The notes beneath the pieces are model-generated. The model made no database searches. It had not been told where the DNA came from and saw only the letters and a program-made list of their open reading frames with translations. Shown piece by piece: positions 28,671 through 40,929 of a stretch of 64,000 nt of DNA (the stretch's first letter is position 1; each line of letters opens with the position of its first letter). This stretch comes from Pseudocercospora fijiensis CIRAD86. Its lineage: Eukaryota; Ascomycota; Dothideomycetes; Mycosphaerellales; Mycosphaerellaceae. The DNA lies in the NCBI RefSeq assembly GCF_000340215.1, contig NW_006921536.1, forward strand, positions 2,443,582 through 2,507,581, in the 5' to 3' direction. A program made the position numbers and the translations under genes.

Positions 28671-30168
28671 CTACAACTTTGACTTGGAGCCCTGTCTGTT
28701 CAGCTGTAAAATGTCAACCTTCTCCATCCCGTACGCCTTGCACATCTGCGCCGCCTTCGCATTCTGCCATTGGATCTTGTCGAGGCATGCCTTGCCTCGT
28801 TTGTTCTCATTACGCCCCATCTGCAGCATGTGCACCTCATCCGGTCCATCGACGATTCTCATTGTTCGTCCAGATGCCCACATGTTGGCAAGAGGAGTGT
28901 CTTGAGAGACACCAGCAGCGCCATATGCCTGGATGGCATCGTCGAGCACTTGCATCAGAACTCTTGGAATGAGCACTTTCGCTTCGGCGATCTCCTTGAG
29001 GGCGAATTTCGCGTCCTTGGCATCGATCTTGCAGGCTGCTTCGAGCACCTGGAGACGTGCCGCATCGATCATGATTCGAGCATCGGCCACTCGTGAGAGC
29101 ATAACGCCGTGCTCGCTAAGCTGCTTGCCGAATGGCTTCTTGGATGGGTCATTGAGGCGAGCCAGCATGTATTCCAAAGCCTTCTCGGCGGCACCGATGC
29201 TTCTCATGGCGTGGTGGATGCGACCAGGTCCGAGACGACCCTGGATGACCTCAAAACCACGCCCTTGTCCAAGAACCATGTTTTCAGCGGGTACGCGAAC
29301 ATTGTTGAATGTGATGTGGCCATGACCGTGTGGTGCATCGTCAAAGCCGAAGACTGACAGCATACGGTGAATGGTGATGCCTGGTGCGTCGAATGGCACA
29401 AGGATGACGGACTGCTGCTTGTATACGCTGCTGTTGTTCGGGTCGGACTTGCCCATGACGATGAATAGCTCACAGCGCTTGTCACCCGCTCCGGATGACC
29501 ACCACTTCGAGCCGTTCAGCACCCATTCGTTGCCCTCCCTTCGCATCGTCAGTGCGATGTTTGTAGCATCCGATGATGCAACATCTGGCTCGGTCATGAG
29601 GAAAGCACTTCGGATCTTGCCCTCGAGAAGCGGCACGAGCCACCTGTCCTTTTGCTTCTGCGTTCCATACTTCGCAAGCACTTCCATATTTCCAGTGTCC
29701 GGAGCAGAGCAGTTGCATGCCTCGGAGGCTATACCGCTCTTGCCAAGGTACTCTGCCATAAGACCATATTCGAGATTGCTGAACCCAGCTCCCTCCTTGA
29801 AGTGGTTCGCTGGCAAGAAGAGGTTCCATAGTCCAAGCTCTCTTGCTCTCTTCTTCAGATCTTCAATCACTTGTGGATGGGCTGCGAATCGTTGCTGTAC
29901 GCCTTCGCCGATCTGTTGTCTGTATACTGTGTCTGCTGGTACGCATTCCTCTTCGACGAACTTCTCGACCTGCGCCACACATTTGTCAGTCCATCGTGCT
30001 CCGGCCTCGAGCTTTCACATTACGTACCAGATCCAATGTCTTCTTCGCTCGTTCGGAGACAAAAGGTCGAGCGAGCATTGGAATTCTGTCGCTTGCGCGT
30101 GGCGTGCCAGAGCCTCCAATGGAGGTCAACAGCTCCTCGCTGGCCTCGATCTTGTATGGAACCGACAT
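28671..30168 (-). CDS. Peroxisomal acyl-CoA dehydrogenase (ACAD10/11-like)
   Basis: Exons 30168-30028 and 29969-28671, with a 58-nt intron, give 479 residues. The full acyl-CoA dehydrogenase fold is visible: N-terminal helical domain, the FAD-binding segment AFLMTEPDVASSDATNI, the middle beta domain with NGSKWWSSGAG, and the C-terminal helical domain with YGAAGVSQDTPLANMWA and RIVDGPDEVH. The last three residues are SKL, a canonical PTS1 peroxisome signal. The protein probably carries out the first flavin-dependent oxidation of an acyl-CoA in peroxisomes; chain preference is not readable. No mitochondrial presequence is seen. Confidence 0.93.
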
Positions 30169-31006
30169 GATGCCCGTACTGTTTGCCTTCTACAGTGCTG
30201 TTGAATCAATGCCCGGGACCAGGTGAGAGACAGATGGGGAGGGCGGGCTATATGTTGAGAGTCGATGACAAGATGATAGAAAGGGAAAACGAGAAGATCG
30301 ACCGAGAGGTCGTAGCAAGGTTCCTTACAGTCAAGTAATCACTGCAGCGCTGTCCGTACACGATCACTCACTGGCAAGTGAGTGGGCGGTGTTGAATGCC
30401 AGCCGAGGTCAACTCACCCGCGGCTCAGTCGGAGATCTCCAGAGTTGGCCGGGAAGCGGGTGAATATGCAATACAGTACATCCGACGGCGAAATGTTCAG
30501 GCCGCTAGAGACTGTCGAAAGTGTATCGCAGCTCGGAGTGGAAGGAACCAAACCACTTGTGGGTCCTGAAAACATCCTCGGCACACTTACACTCATATTG
30601 AGCACGAATCAGGGTCTCTCCATGGCCTGATCCCAGATGCATCATGCGCGTATGTCTGAATGTAGAAAACGAGTTCGGTGACGCAACTCCGATAATATCA
30701 CAGCTACGGCTAAAGGACGGCGTGGCGGCCTAGACTTTCTCAAGCAGAACGAAATGTTGGACTGGAAACGTCGTGTATCCGTTCCTGGTTCTGACCGCCG
30801 AGAAGTATCTGGTTCTGGTTCAAAGTGCGGCTGCGAAGCTGTACAGCTCCGTCTCAACCACACCTCATAGATGCAATTGCAATTCGCCAAGTATTTACGC
30901 AGATAACATTCATGCACCAGCTGCCATCGCGGCGGCGAGTCCGCACTGCAAACGCCTCCAGCGCCAACGCTTCCTAAAACAGGACCAAGCATTATATATG
31001 TTACGC
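30169..31006. other. Intergenic region between two minus-strand genes
   Basis: It holds the promoter of the acyl-CoA dehydrogenase gene at its left and the 3' UTR of the IPC mannosyltransferase gene at its right. Short open frames have no domain features. Nothing else is seen. Confidence 0.5.
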
Positions 31007-32082
31007 TCAAGGCTCATGCCTATTCACAAGCTCGTACTCGTTCCGTGTTCGTCTGGACCAGAACGGTATCCTCTGTCTTATTGACTGCGTCTTCCACCTA
31101 GGAACATCGGACGGCGAAAGGAAGTACCGGTTGTAGTACCACCAGCCTGCAAATAGCGCGCCACCTCCAACGATGAAGCCGATCACGGTAAGAAGGACCC
31201 AGTTGCGAGCCATCTGTGATTCTGTTAGTATTCTGCTCTGAGTAGTCCGTTGCAAGAAAGGCTCACCCAGAATATCAGCTGCACATCGTATCCGTGCCAG
31301 CTGTTGCCAAGATGGTGCGTGAAGAAGCTCCACGGATTGTTGTTGTACTCGTCTGGGAAGATGATCCGTATCCGGCCTCCATCTGCTCCATCTCCAACAT
31401 TGAAGCCTTCGTCGCTGTAATGTCGCCAAATAATGCTCAAGAATAGTGGTCCGGTGCTTGCCATGACCGTGATATATGGCAGAAACCAAGTCCGGTCATA
31501 GTTCTGGAGCTCTTCGATCACGCGCTCAAAGAATGGATGATGTGGCACAGCTCCCATAGCATCGTTGCTCACACCTGTAGGCACTGTCTTGCGCACGAAT
31601 GCAGGATAGCTCAGGAGTGGCTCGAGTGACCGGTTGCATCCGTCGTCCAGGTCAATGTATATTCCGCCGTAATGGTTGAGCACGAAATACCGAATGGCAT
31701 CTGCTCTCTGAATGGGGAAGTGGTAGTTCTCAAAGGTTTCCAAAAACTCGGGGTATTCAGCGGCAATGAAATCCACGCTCATCTTGTCGGTCCACAGCTT
31801 GTATTCCCACTCTGGCTCTTTGTGCCTCTCTAGACAGCTTTGCTGCGCTTCTTGCCATACTTCGGGGATGCTGGTGTTGATGTATGTTTGGTGTATGATT
31901 TTGGGGATGAGTTGTGTGCGGCCATCGTCCAGTTCTGAGCCGATCGGAGGCAGTTCTTCGCGAGATATCGCATCTTCGATACCATTTATGACCAAGAGCT
32001 CAAGCAGGGTCCAGACCGAATGTACCAGGAAAGCAATGACGGCAAGATTGACGATCAGGAAAATGATTACTGCTCGTCGCAT
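31007..32082 (-). CDS. SUR1: Inositol phosphorylceramide mannosyltransferase catalytic subunit (SUR1/CSG1/CSH1 family, GT32)
   Basis: Exons 32082-31267 and 31213-31007, with a 53-nt intron (GTGAGC, ACTAAC branch, CAG), give 340 residues. The N-terminal membrane segment is about 5-28. The GT32 core has KIIHQTY, RADAIRYFVLNHYGGIYIDLDDG (DXD-type metal site at 144-147) and WHGYDVQLIFW. A second hydrophobic segment follows in exon 2 (about 275-298). The enzyme adds mannose to inositol phosphorylceramide in the Golgi, with a CSG2-type partner. The short second exon supplies the C-terminal anchor and cytosolic tail. Confidence 0.92.
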
Positions 32083-33821
32083 AGTGACGACTGCAAGCCA
32101 GAGCTCGAGCCAGATCTCGTGCTTAGATCTCGGCAGGCAGAGTGATGTTGACGGCCAAGCGTAAGTTTGGGGTGCAGAAAGGTAGGTAGGTAAGTAGGGA
32201 AGCGGGTTCGCATGGGGCGTGGCCTTTCGCAGCAGCTATCACGCATTCATGGCGGGTATGCGGAAGGAGAGGATGGCAACGGCGGAGGGTACGAAGAGAA
32301 TTGGTGATGTCGTCGGACGGACTGCTGGAGTGAGCGGGCTGGCTGCGGATGCAGAGACGGAGGACATGGTGCGCGGCGCGGCGACACTAAATCGCAGGGG
32401 AGATTGCAACAAGGGAGGGAGGCTGAGCTCTTGGCGCCGCGCCCATCCCCATCGCTCTCGCATTTGATCTGCACATCATGTCTTCTCTGTATCAATCAAG
32501 AACCGCCCCTCGCACTCGCACTCGCACTTCTCCTTCGGCCCCCCCAACATCTTCTGTTTCCACGGCCATTATTGACGACTCAATGCCTTCCGGAGCCCTG
32601 AAAATATCCCGTCTCCACCAAGATGCATTGCCGGCGCACGATCCAGGCACGGCACGGCGTCAGCAAGATGACTCGACCGTGCAATGACATAGATCTCATG
32701 CCTCAGGCCCTACTCGCAACAGACGCCATCTCACTTGCAGCATGCAGCATGCAGCATATTCTAGACTCGACTGCATCTGCTCCACAGTCTCCGTTGCCAG
32801 GCTGCGCCCACGATCATCGAAGCATTCATCTTCCCAGACCACCCACGACCGACGCTCACGGCAATCCTGCTATACGTACACGATGCGCTGTTGTCGCCCG
32901 AATCCAGTGCCGATCATTGCAAAAGCTCTCAAGACTATAATCCAGAAGTACCTGATGACTCGGGTCGGCAGTTCAGTTCCATTGTCATTGAGGAGACGGT
33001 GCAAGGATTGAATACGTGGTACGACAACTAGGCCTTCCGCGTCAGAGAAGCGGTTTCACCGTGCGACTCTTCCCGATGATGTGAGAGAAAATGCTCTCCA
33101 GCTTCTTAATATTATTGATCAAGTGCCGAGAGGGAATACGACCTCGCTTTTCAGGATCAGTTCTCGCAAGCTGGACCAATCCAGCACCGCCCGATATGCC
33201 AAGGACAGAAACATGGCCTAGAAGAGCAAGACGAAAATGTGCCTCCCGCAAAGCGTCCAGCTCAATTTATCAACTTGTCGGACTCGCCGTGATATGACAG
33301 GTACTGATTGCGAATTCACAGAACGCTGCTGTCACTCTTTGAGCATGGCATCGCGAATGATGTCCTGTTTTGGCAGTGGGCCACGATTGTGGTTTCACTT
33401 CTCTTGTCGAATTCTAAATGAAAAGAGCTGCACAGCTCAGAAGCTGTATAGCTGTATGGATTAGTGGGCACCGCCTCTTTTTCGTGTCGCCCTCAAATTC
33501 ACGTTCCCCACTCGAATCGGCAGGCGTTGCATATACTGTACCGTTATTCGTACGTTGTCGGCGTTCGTCGGCAAAAGTAGGACTTGGGTGGATTCCTTAC
33601 AACTTCTGCAAAACGGATTCGACCAACCAGATCTCCCAGATCTTATACAGCAGTTCGGCGGCTTAACCACGGCCTTCGTTTAGGGGATGTGGGCATGTGG
33701 TTCCCGAAACTCTCGGCACCGGATTTGCCCACGATCCGACAGCTCTGGCCTACTTAATAAACAAGAAATATCGAGCAGATGCCGTCTGCTGCTCAATTTA
33801 CCACCTGATCTGTTCATTATC
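32083..33821. other. Intergenic region with a decayed repeat
   Basis: No gene is supported across about 1.7 kb. There are short CTCGCA repeats near 32510-32530 and a decayed dispersed repeat at 33562-33683. A minus-strand frame at 33042-33251 has an amphipathic look (GHVSVLGISGGAGLVQLAR) but no start context, partner exon or known motif. Confidence 0.5.
33562..33683 (+). repeat. Decayed dispersed repeat, copy C
   Basis: Third copy of the repeat at 20.2-20.7 kb. One frame reads AFVGKSRTWVDSLQLLQNGFD then PDLPDLIQQF. Copies A and C share AGATCTCCCAGATCTTAT and the end CTTCGTTTAG. Copy C lies about 140 nt upstream of a P450 start codon. Confidence 0.65.
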
Positions 33822-35685
33822 ATGCCCAGTTTCGAGATCCAGCACTCTGTGCTCGCAAACTTGTCTGCGAAGCAAATATTGGCTTTAACGTCCATTCTGC
33901 TGGGCATTACAATCGCGTACCAATTCGTGTATGCTCTCCTGCTTTCCCCCGTGAAAGATGTACCTGGACCATTTCTGGCAAGATTTACTAGATTATGGGA
34001 GCTTCGACAAATGCTTCGTGGTGAATTCCACGAGACAATTGTCAAACTACACAAACAGCATGGTCAGAGACTTGCACGGTCTTGAAGAGCATCATGCCAA
34101 CATTTAAACAGGTCCTATCGTGCGGATCTCGCCGAATCTATACAGCCTCAACTCGCCAGCAGACCAAAAGAAAATATATAATCTTCGAGCAGACTTGTCG
34201 AAAACGCCTTATTACGACGCTGTAAGCCAGATAATCCAATGTCTTGCTCAAATACTGACAAGGACATCTAGGGAGGCCATCCCCAACGCCCCAATCTCTT
34301 TAGCACACAAGATGCATCTTTACATGCCGACCGGAAGAAACCTGTCGCGAACTTATATTCCATGTCCTCCATGGTTCACTACGAGGATGCAGTTGATCGA
34401 ATGATCAAAATTTGTTTAAGGAAGTTTGCTGGGTTTGCTGAGAAGAGGAAGAAGGTCTTTGTTCCGAAATTCATGCAGGCTTATGCCTTTGATGTGATTG
34501 GGGAGATCACGATAAATCAGAATTTTGGGATGATGGAGACTGAGGCGGATGTTGATGGTATGATGGAGTTGGTGCACGCTAGTAAGTGACCAAAGCCCTC
34601 GTTCGACTCTCGGCATGTGGCCATGTCTGAATCTAACGATACCATCTCTTTTGGATCGACTCTCGGAAGACTTGCTAACCCATCGGCCCTCAAAGGCATC
34701 AGATACCTAGGCACAGTCGGCATCTTCCCGGAATTCCACAGCTGGATTTTCCGCATAGTCAGCTTCCTCCGCCTTCGCCACGCCGGAGGCCTGATCGAAA
34801 AGATTGCCAGCGACACCATAAGGAAGTTCCGCCACCCCGATCGAATGATAGAGAAAGAAGATCCCAACTCAGACCCCTTTATCTCCAAACTCCTACGGCT
34901 CGAAGCAGCTGGCAAAGCCGACTCGTCCCACCTCATGGATGCCATCGCAAGCAATATTGCAGCCGGTAGCGACACGACTGCAATCACCCTCAGCGCAGCG
35001 TTGTACTACTTGTACAGAACACCACGGGCGCTTGCCGCTTTGCGAAAGGAAATTGATGAGATGCAGAAGGCCGGCAAGATTTCTGATCCGGTCTCGTTCA
35101 AGGAGGCGCAGGACATGCCGTATTTACAGGCTGTTATTCTGGAGACTTTGAGGTTGCATCCCGCGGTGGGATATGTGCTGCCACGGAAGGTTCCTGCCGG
35201 TGGTATGGAGCTTGCTGGAAGGCATTTACCTGGGGGTGTAAGTTGTCCTTATGTGCTGTCAAAACCCCCTTACTAATTTAGAGTAGACTTGCGTTGGCGT
35301 GAGCGCATGGGCTCTGCATCGGAATCCGGAGGCATATGGTGATGACGCGAGTGAATTTCGTCCCGAGCGTTTCCTTGTTAGTGAAGACAGCAGTTCGAAG
35401 AATCGAACTGCTTCTCTTGCTAGCTCTTTTGCGGTATGTATACATTTTCCATTTGCAGCAAGGAAACTTTTTAAAGTCCCTGCTAATTCTTTCCTTCGCT
35501 AGTTTGGCGGCGGAACGAGATCTTGCATTGGGAAGAATATTTCGCTGCTGGAAATGACCAAGGCGGTGCCGCAGATTGTGCGAAAGTTCGATCTAGTCTT
35601 CGAGAGCGATGAGCCGTGGGAACTCTTTTCGACTTGGTTCGTGTGGCAGAAATATCACTGCTATATCGAGCCGAGAAAGGGTTGA
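33822..35685 (+). CDS. Cytochrome P450 (pisatin demethylase / benzoate hydroxylase-like clan)
   Basis: Six exons, 33822-34062, 34112-34221, 34272-34581, 34696-35237, 35287-35433 and 35503-35685, sum to 510 residues with phases agreeing throughout. The N-terminal anchor is about 15-40, followed by the hinge VPGPFLARFT. The B-C region LFSTQDASLHADRKKPVA is typical of the pisatin-demethylase-type family. I-helix AGSDTTAI lies near 310, ETLR is the K-helix, RPERF follows, and the haem loop FGGGTRSCIGKN has its cysteine near 458. The third intron is longer (114 nt) than its neighbours, and its acceptor was chosen to give VHASIRYLGTVG. Substrate unknown; detoxification or secondary metabolism is likely. 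A decayed repeat lies just upstream. Confidence 0.9.
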
Positions 35686-36039
35686 GGTTGCTTGCTGTGG
35701 ATAGTCCCGAATAGGCGATGCCAAAAGTTTTCGATTTGATCGCATCAGGAAACAGGGAAATTGAGATGAATTCGAACGATTTCGCAGGCATACAATCATC
35801 TTATGCAAATGCCAGACTCGGCAATCCCAGTCATTCTGTGTTCAACTCATGGCTGGTCATGATTTCGAGGCATAGCGCAATGACAGCCGGCGCGTGAAAG
35901 TTGAAGTGAGGTCAAGCAGTCTTGGCAAGGCCGGAGCGAGACCGGCACCGGGATGACGTCCAGCAACATTTCTAAGCATCAATCTCGAGCTTTTCTTTGA
36001 TATTTCTAGCCCGTCTTCTGCTGAATAGAATCCGCAAAG
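35686..36039. other. Short intergenic region between P450 and CFD1
   Basis: It contains the P450 3' UTR and the CFD1 promoter. The two genes run in the same direction. No additional feature is seen. Confidence 0.5.
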
Positions 36040-36969
36040 ATGTCGCTGAAAGACATCAAGCATATCGTGCTTGTGCTATCCGGGAAAGGCGGCGTCGGGA
36101 AGTCCAGCGTCACCACCCAACTCGCACTCTCCCTCTCCTTACAAGGCCATTCTGTCGGCGTGCTCGATATCGATCTCACAGGGCCCTCGATCCCACGATT
36201 CCTTGGCATAGAACGATCGCGCATCACTTCGGCTGAAGGCGGATGGTTACCGGTGCCAGTGCATGCAGCAAGAAGCGCGCGTCAAGAGCAGACAAAGGGA
36301 GAGGCGCACGGCAGCAGTCAGGCCTTGGGCAAGCTCGGCGCCATGTCGCTGGGCTTTATATTGCCAAATAGAGGCGATGCAGTCATCTGGAAGGGCCCGA
36401 AGAAGACAGGCATGATCCGGCAATTCCTGTCTACCGTGCTTTGGGGCGAGCTGGACTATCTGCTTATCGACACACCGCCGGGCACGAGCGACGAGCACAT
36501 CGCTCTCGTCGAAGAATTGCTGAAGAATGCTACGCCAGAACAGCTGCCTGGCGCCGTTATCGTGACTACTCCACAGGCGATCAGTGTCAGCGATGTCAAG
36601 AAAGAGATCAACTTCTGCAAAAAGGTCGGCGTGCATGTTCTCGGCGTTGTGGAAAACATGGCAGGTTTCGTATGCCCTAACTGCTCCGAATGCACGAACA
36701 TCTTCTCGAAAGGCGGAGGACAAGCGATGGCACAAGAGTTCGAAGTCCCGTTCCTCGGCAGCGTGCCTATCGATCCAATGTTCATTCGGCTTATCGAAGA
36801 AGGCAAACGCCCCAACTATCCCGAAGGCACTGTCATTGAGGGCCAAGACATGTCGAATGGAGATGACGAAAGTACTGAAGGATTGCTTGTTGATAAGTAT
36901 ACTGCTTGCTCTCTACACCCGCTCTTCGCCTCTATCACCAAAGACTTGACCGACAAGATCGAACGATGA
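36040..36969 (+). CDS. CFD1: Cytosolic Fe-S cluster assembly factor CFD1 (NUBP2 homologue)
   Basis: A single exon of 309 residues. The deviant Walker A motif ([10 protein letters not shown]) is at about 14-23, the switch-like [11 protein letters not shown] at about 43-53, and [10 protein letters not shown] near 148. The Fe-S-ligating pair CPNC lies in the C-terminal third, followed by SEC. This is the Mrp/NBP35 P-loop NTPase family. The absence of the N-terminal four-cysteine cluster separates CFD1 from NBP35. CFD1 and NBP35 form the scaffold that assembles 4Fe-4S clusters for cytosolic and nuclear proteins. An insertion near 75-95 ([13 protein letters not shown]) precedes the conserved AMSLGF. 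Confidence 0.95.
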   Translation: MSLKDIKHIVLVLSGKGGVGKSSVTTQLALSLSLQGHSVGVLDIDLTGPSIPRFLGIERSRITSAEGGWLPVPVHAARSARQEQTKGEAHGSSQALGKLGAMSLGFILPNRGDAVIWKGPKKTGMIRQFLSTVLWGELDYLLIDTPPGTSDEHIALVEELLKNATPEQLPGAVIVTTPQAISVSDVKKEINFCKKVGVHVLGVVENMAGFVCPNCSECTNIFSKGGGQAMAQEFEVPFLGSVPIDPMFIRLIEEGKRPNYPEGTVIEGQDMSNGDDESTEGLLVDKYTACSLHPLFASITKDLTDKIER

Positions 36970-37201
36970 AAAATCAAAACCCACTGCGGGTAACTCTCAG
37001 AATTCCCTTCAAACACCATGCTCGCCCATATCCATGCCATCCTGAGGCCGTTCAGTGGTGCCAGCCGTCGCTTTGTACAAATCTCGAGACAGAGTCCGGC
37101 CCGGTCGTGTTGCTTTCTCCAAAATGTGGTTGTCGCATCAAAGCGAAGAACAAGAAGTATAATCGTGTATTTCAGAACGAAGACGGGTGTCGCTAGGGAG
37201 A

Positions 37202-40200
37202 TCATATGCATACGCCAAGAGCGTTGAGCACACAAGCCGTCCTGGTCGTGGCCGTGGTAGCTGTGGAAGGCATTGTTGAGGTCGAGGAAGTGATAACGCG
37301 GCTCGAGGTGCAGGAGATGAAGCCGCGGGATGAGCTGCAGTAGGAGATGGTCGTAGTAGAATCAACTGTGGTGACTGGCAGCACTGTTGTGAACTGGGAA
37401 GCCTTGGTCGTCGTCAAGGTATAGAGGGAGGTCGGCTGAGCTTGGCAATTGACAGTCCCAGCGATGGTAACGCAGACAGGAGGTAGCGAGACCGCCGAGG
37501 AGATGGCTGGCAGAGAGGCGCTGAGACTGACGTCCACGCCAACTCCGACAGACGCAGAAGCAGAGACGCCCACTCCTGGCAGCCCAATACTGGTCGTAGG
37601 TAGGACAGCAGGAACCGAAGGCGACAAGCTCGGTAGAGGCGAGACCGTAACAGTGGGCAAACCAGAAATTATGTTCGTCAAACTCAATCCCGGACTTGTC
37701 GTAGGTGCCGCACTGTTGATGTAAGAGACCGGTCTCGAGCTGACAATGGTCGGCACACCACTAGCCGTGTTCGTGCTCGTAACCGTATTGCCATTCGAAT
37801 CCACAATCACAACCCTCTTTCCAACCATCACCACCGTATCCGGTTGCCCAGCTCCTTGGATCGCCGGTCCAAGATTCGCAATGAAAATGCACTGCCCTCC
37901 TTCCGCAGAAGCAGCAATACACCCCGTCAACCTCGAGCACCGATTACTGCATTCAATCGTCGGCGGCACCCCAGCCGGCACTATTCCCACAAGCTGCCTC
38001 GCAGCAACAAGATTCTCCGCCTCCACCAACTCCCTCGCCTCATCCCGTACATCTCTCCTCCCCGTCGGCGCCGTCGCCAATTCCGTCGCATTCGGAAACC
38101 CAACATCACACATAATCTGATAATTCGCGCCAAACGAATCCACATAAAACGCACCGTTCGCACCGGGACAACTCAAATCCACGGGCGCCGCTCCCTGGAA
38201 CAAAGGATTCGGCATTCCAGGTCCGGTCGCGGATTTGTAGAAGCAGGTGTAGATATTCGGTTGGTAGGCGACTCCGACGCAGTCGGGGGTGGAGGCGCAG
38301 CCGTCCATGCATTCTTGGAGGTTGGGTCTCAAGGCGTTGGAGAGGTCGTAGCCTTGGAAGTGCACGGCGCATTGGATGTTGAAGGCTTGGCCCGAGGGGG
38401 CGACGTAGTTGAGGGCTTGGTCGCCGGGACAGCCGATTACGGGGGCGGCTGTTGCGGTGGGGATTAGGGTGGTGGGTGGCATGCTGGTTGATGTGGAGGG
38501 GAGGCTGAGGTTTGGTGATGGGACTGATATGCTTGGTGATGGGACTGATATGCTTGGTGATGGGACTGATATGCTTGGTGATGGGACTGATATGCTTGGT
38601 GATGGGACTGATATGCTTGGTGATGGAATGCTGGCTGAACTTGGTGGGATGCTCAACGAAGGCGTGGTGCCTGGCAGAATTCCTGTCAATGTTGGTAAAT
38701 CGATGCCAATCGTCGGCAGACCCGGAAGATCAATGGTGGGGATCGAGGTAGGAAGCACCGTTGGGATGAGGTTTGTTAGGTCGGAGATGGGGATGACAGT
38801 TGCTCCAGGTGGAAGGAGTGTAGTGAGACCTAGCACGAGTTCGGTCAGATCTGAGACCGGAATGGCTGTTGGGAGCCCTCCGAGTAAAGACGAGAGATCT
38901 GGGATGATGTTCGTGACTCCGCCGAGTGGGTTTGTCGTTGGGGTTGGAAGTCCTCCGAGGAGTGACGATAGGCCAGGGAGTAGATTCGTCAGGGGATTGT
39001 CAGTTGGTGCTGGAAGAACTGTGGTCAGTCCTCCGATAACTGTAGTCAATCCAGGAATGAGGTTGGTGAGCGGATTGTTGGTAGGTGTGGGAATCTCGCC
39101 GAGAAGGGACGAGAGACCTGGCACCAGATTCGTGAGAGGGTTTTCTGTAGGAGTTGGAAGAAGTGTTGATAGTCCTCCTAGTGCCGATGTCAAGTCTGGA
39201 ACCACTAAAGCAGAGGTGAAGTCTCCCACGAGACTGCTGATTGGTAGTGTTGGAAGTGGTGCCAAGCTGATGGAGAGAGATGGGATAGAAAGCGTCGGCA
39301 GAGCGGTAGGCAAGACTTCAGAGAGTTGAGACGGAATAGCCACCACAATGCTGGACAAACTATCCGGCTGAGCGATGGGAAGCAGTCCTCCCACGATGTA
39401 GCTAACTAGCCTGGCGGCAGACACGTAGCCTCGAGCAGGGACGAAGCTTTGTGCGATGCTGTTTTGCAAGTAGCAGGTGCCGTTGCCTTCGCCGTCTGCT
39501 GCACCTGTGTAGTAGAAACCTGTGCAGAAGTTGGCCCCGCCTAGAATGCTCGATTGATCGCAATGAGCGAAGCAGTCGTTGAAGGAGTTCTCAGCTACAT
39601 GCTCGGAGTAAGTGTTTCCAGAAGTTGCTCCGTTGCAGTTGATCACATATGGCAGACCATTCTCAACTATGACTTGACCATTGTCTTCTGGGCATGAGTA
39701 AGATACCGGTGTCTGGGTTGGCAGGACAGATGTCGGCACCACAGCACTGACAAGGGAGGCAAGATCTGCGAGCGAAACGGTTGCGGACGGCAGGAGACTT
39801 GTGATAGGAAGATCCGTAGGCGGCACTTCGCCGAGCAGACTGGTCACACCAGGTACCAAGTTCGTGAGCTGTGAAAGAGGGATATCTGTAGGTAGACCGC
39901 CGAGGAGACTCGAGACTGCTGGCACAAGGTTGGTGATTGGTAGGTCCGTAGGCAGTGCAGTCGGCAGTCCCGAGGGCAAGACTCCTCCCAGGAGACTTGT
40001 GACACCAGGCACGATCTGAGTAAGTTGACTCAATGGAATGTTCGTAGGCAGAGAACCGACGCCCGAGAGCAAGCTGGAGATCCCTGGAACAAGCTGAGTC
40101 AAGACGCTGAGTGGAATGTCTGAAGGTAAGGCTGTTGGCAGCAATGTTGTGACCGGCAAGCTCAGCGGCGGCACAGTCAGCGATGGAACCAGATTCGTCG

Positions 40201-40929
40201 GCAAAGATCCAAGCACGCTAGTAAGTCCCGGAACAATATTGGTCAGATCGCTGAGCGGGATGTTGGTAGGAAGTGTGCCCACATTCGAAAGCAGACTTGA
40301 CAGTCCTGGAACCAGTTGCGTCAAGACGCTCAGAGGAATGTCAGAGGGCAAGGCTGTCGGCAACAGCGTTGTGATCTGCAATCCTGAAGAAGGCAAAGAG
40401 AGCGAAGGTGCATTGGTCGGCAGAGAAATGCTAGGTACCGAGAGGCTCGGTATGGAGATGGTCGGTAAGGCTAAGCTCGGGGTTGCAATAGAAGGTATGC
40501 CGGTGATCTGTGGTGCACCGATTGATGTCGGCAAGCTTAATGCTGGGGAAGGAATGGATACGCTCGGCAAGCCGAGAGATGTCGACAGTGTCAATGGAGG
40601 AAGACTGGTTATCGGCAAGCCGAGAGCTGTGAGACTGGCGAAGATGCCTGTATAGTCGGGAGGAAACTCGTAATGAGTGACCGTCACCGAACAGGCAGCT
40701 CCACCAAAGTATCAGCAGTGTTCAGACCAGTGCATCTGTGATGGAACTTACAGCCACCAACGCCAACGCCAACGCCCGCGCTGACTGCCACGCCCAGGTC
40801 CACGCTAAGCGAAGGCAGTAGCTGTGCATGGCTGGATCCAAGGGAGAGGAGCAAGAGTCCGAGGTACTGTGTGTAAGTCGATTGGCCGAGTGCCGATGGC
40901 CAATGTTGTCTTGGTGCTCCCGAGAACAT
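37202..40929 (-). CDS. Large secreted repetitive protein with cysteine-rich PAN/WSC-like modules
   Basis: Exons 40929-40752 and 40698-37202, with a 53-nt intron, give 1224 residues. The first exon carries a signal peptide (YLGLLLLSLGSSHAQ core). Long Pro/Ser/Thr/Leu-rich arrays of LVPGLSSLLG and LPTNIPLSDLTNIVPG units make up about 60 percent. Three cysteine-rich modules interrupt them, each opening with CP and containing spaced cysteines and NGTCYL- or YTCFYK-type strands, resembling PAN/apple-like folds. Five perfect 7-residue SISVPSP units come from a 21-bp tandem DNA repeat. There is no GPI-anchor-like hydrophobic tail. The design suggests an extracellular adhesin or wall-associated protein; function is inference. 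Repeat units are likely to vary in number between strains. Confidence 0.8.
38514..38618. repeat. 21-bp coding minisatellite (5 perfect copies)
   Basis: Five identical 21-bp units, each with GGTGATGGGACTGATATG, run head to tail inside the large secreted-protein gene. They encode SISVPSP on the minus strand. The copies are identical at DNA level, which points to recent expansion. Confidence 0.95.

Noticed and set aside
38409..39329. Plus-strand 306-residue frame within the large repetitive gene
   Set aside because: It is a reverse-complement artefact of the Leu/Pro/Ser repeats; the minus-strand frame has the signal peptide exon and cysteine modules.
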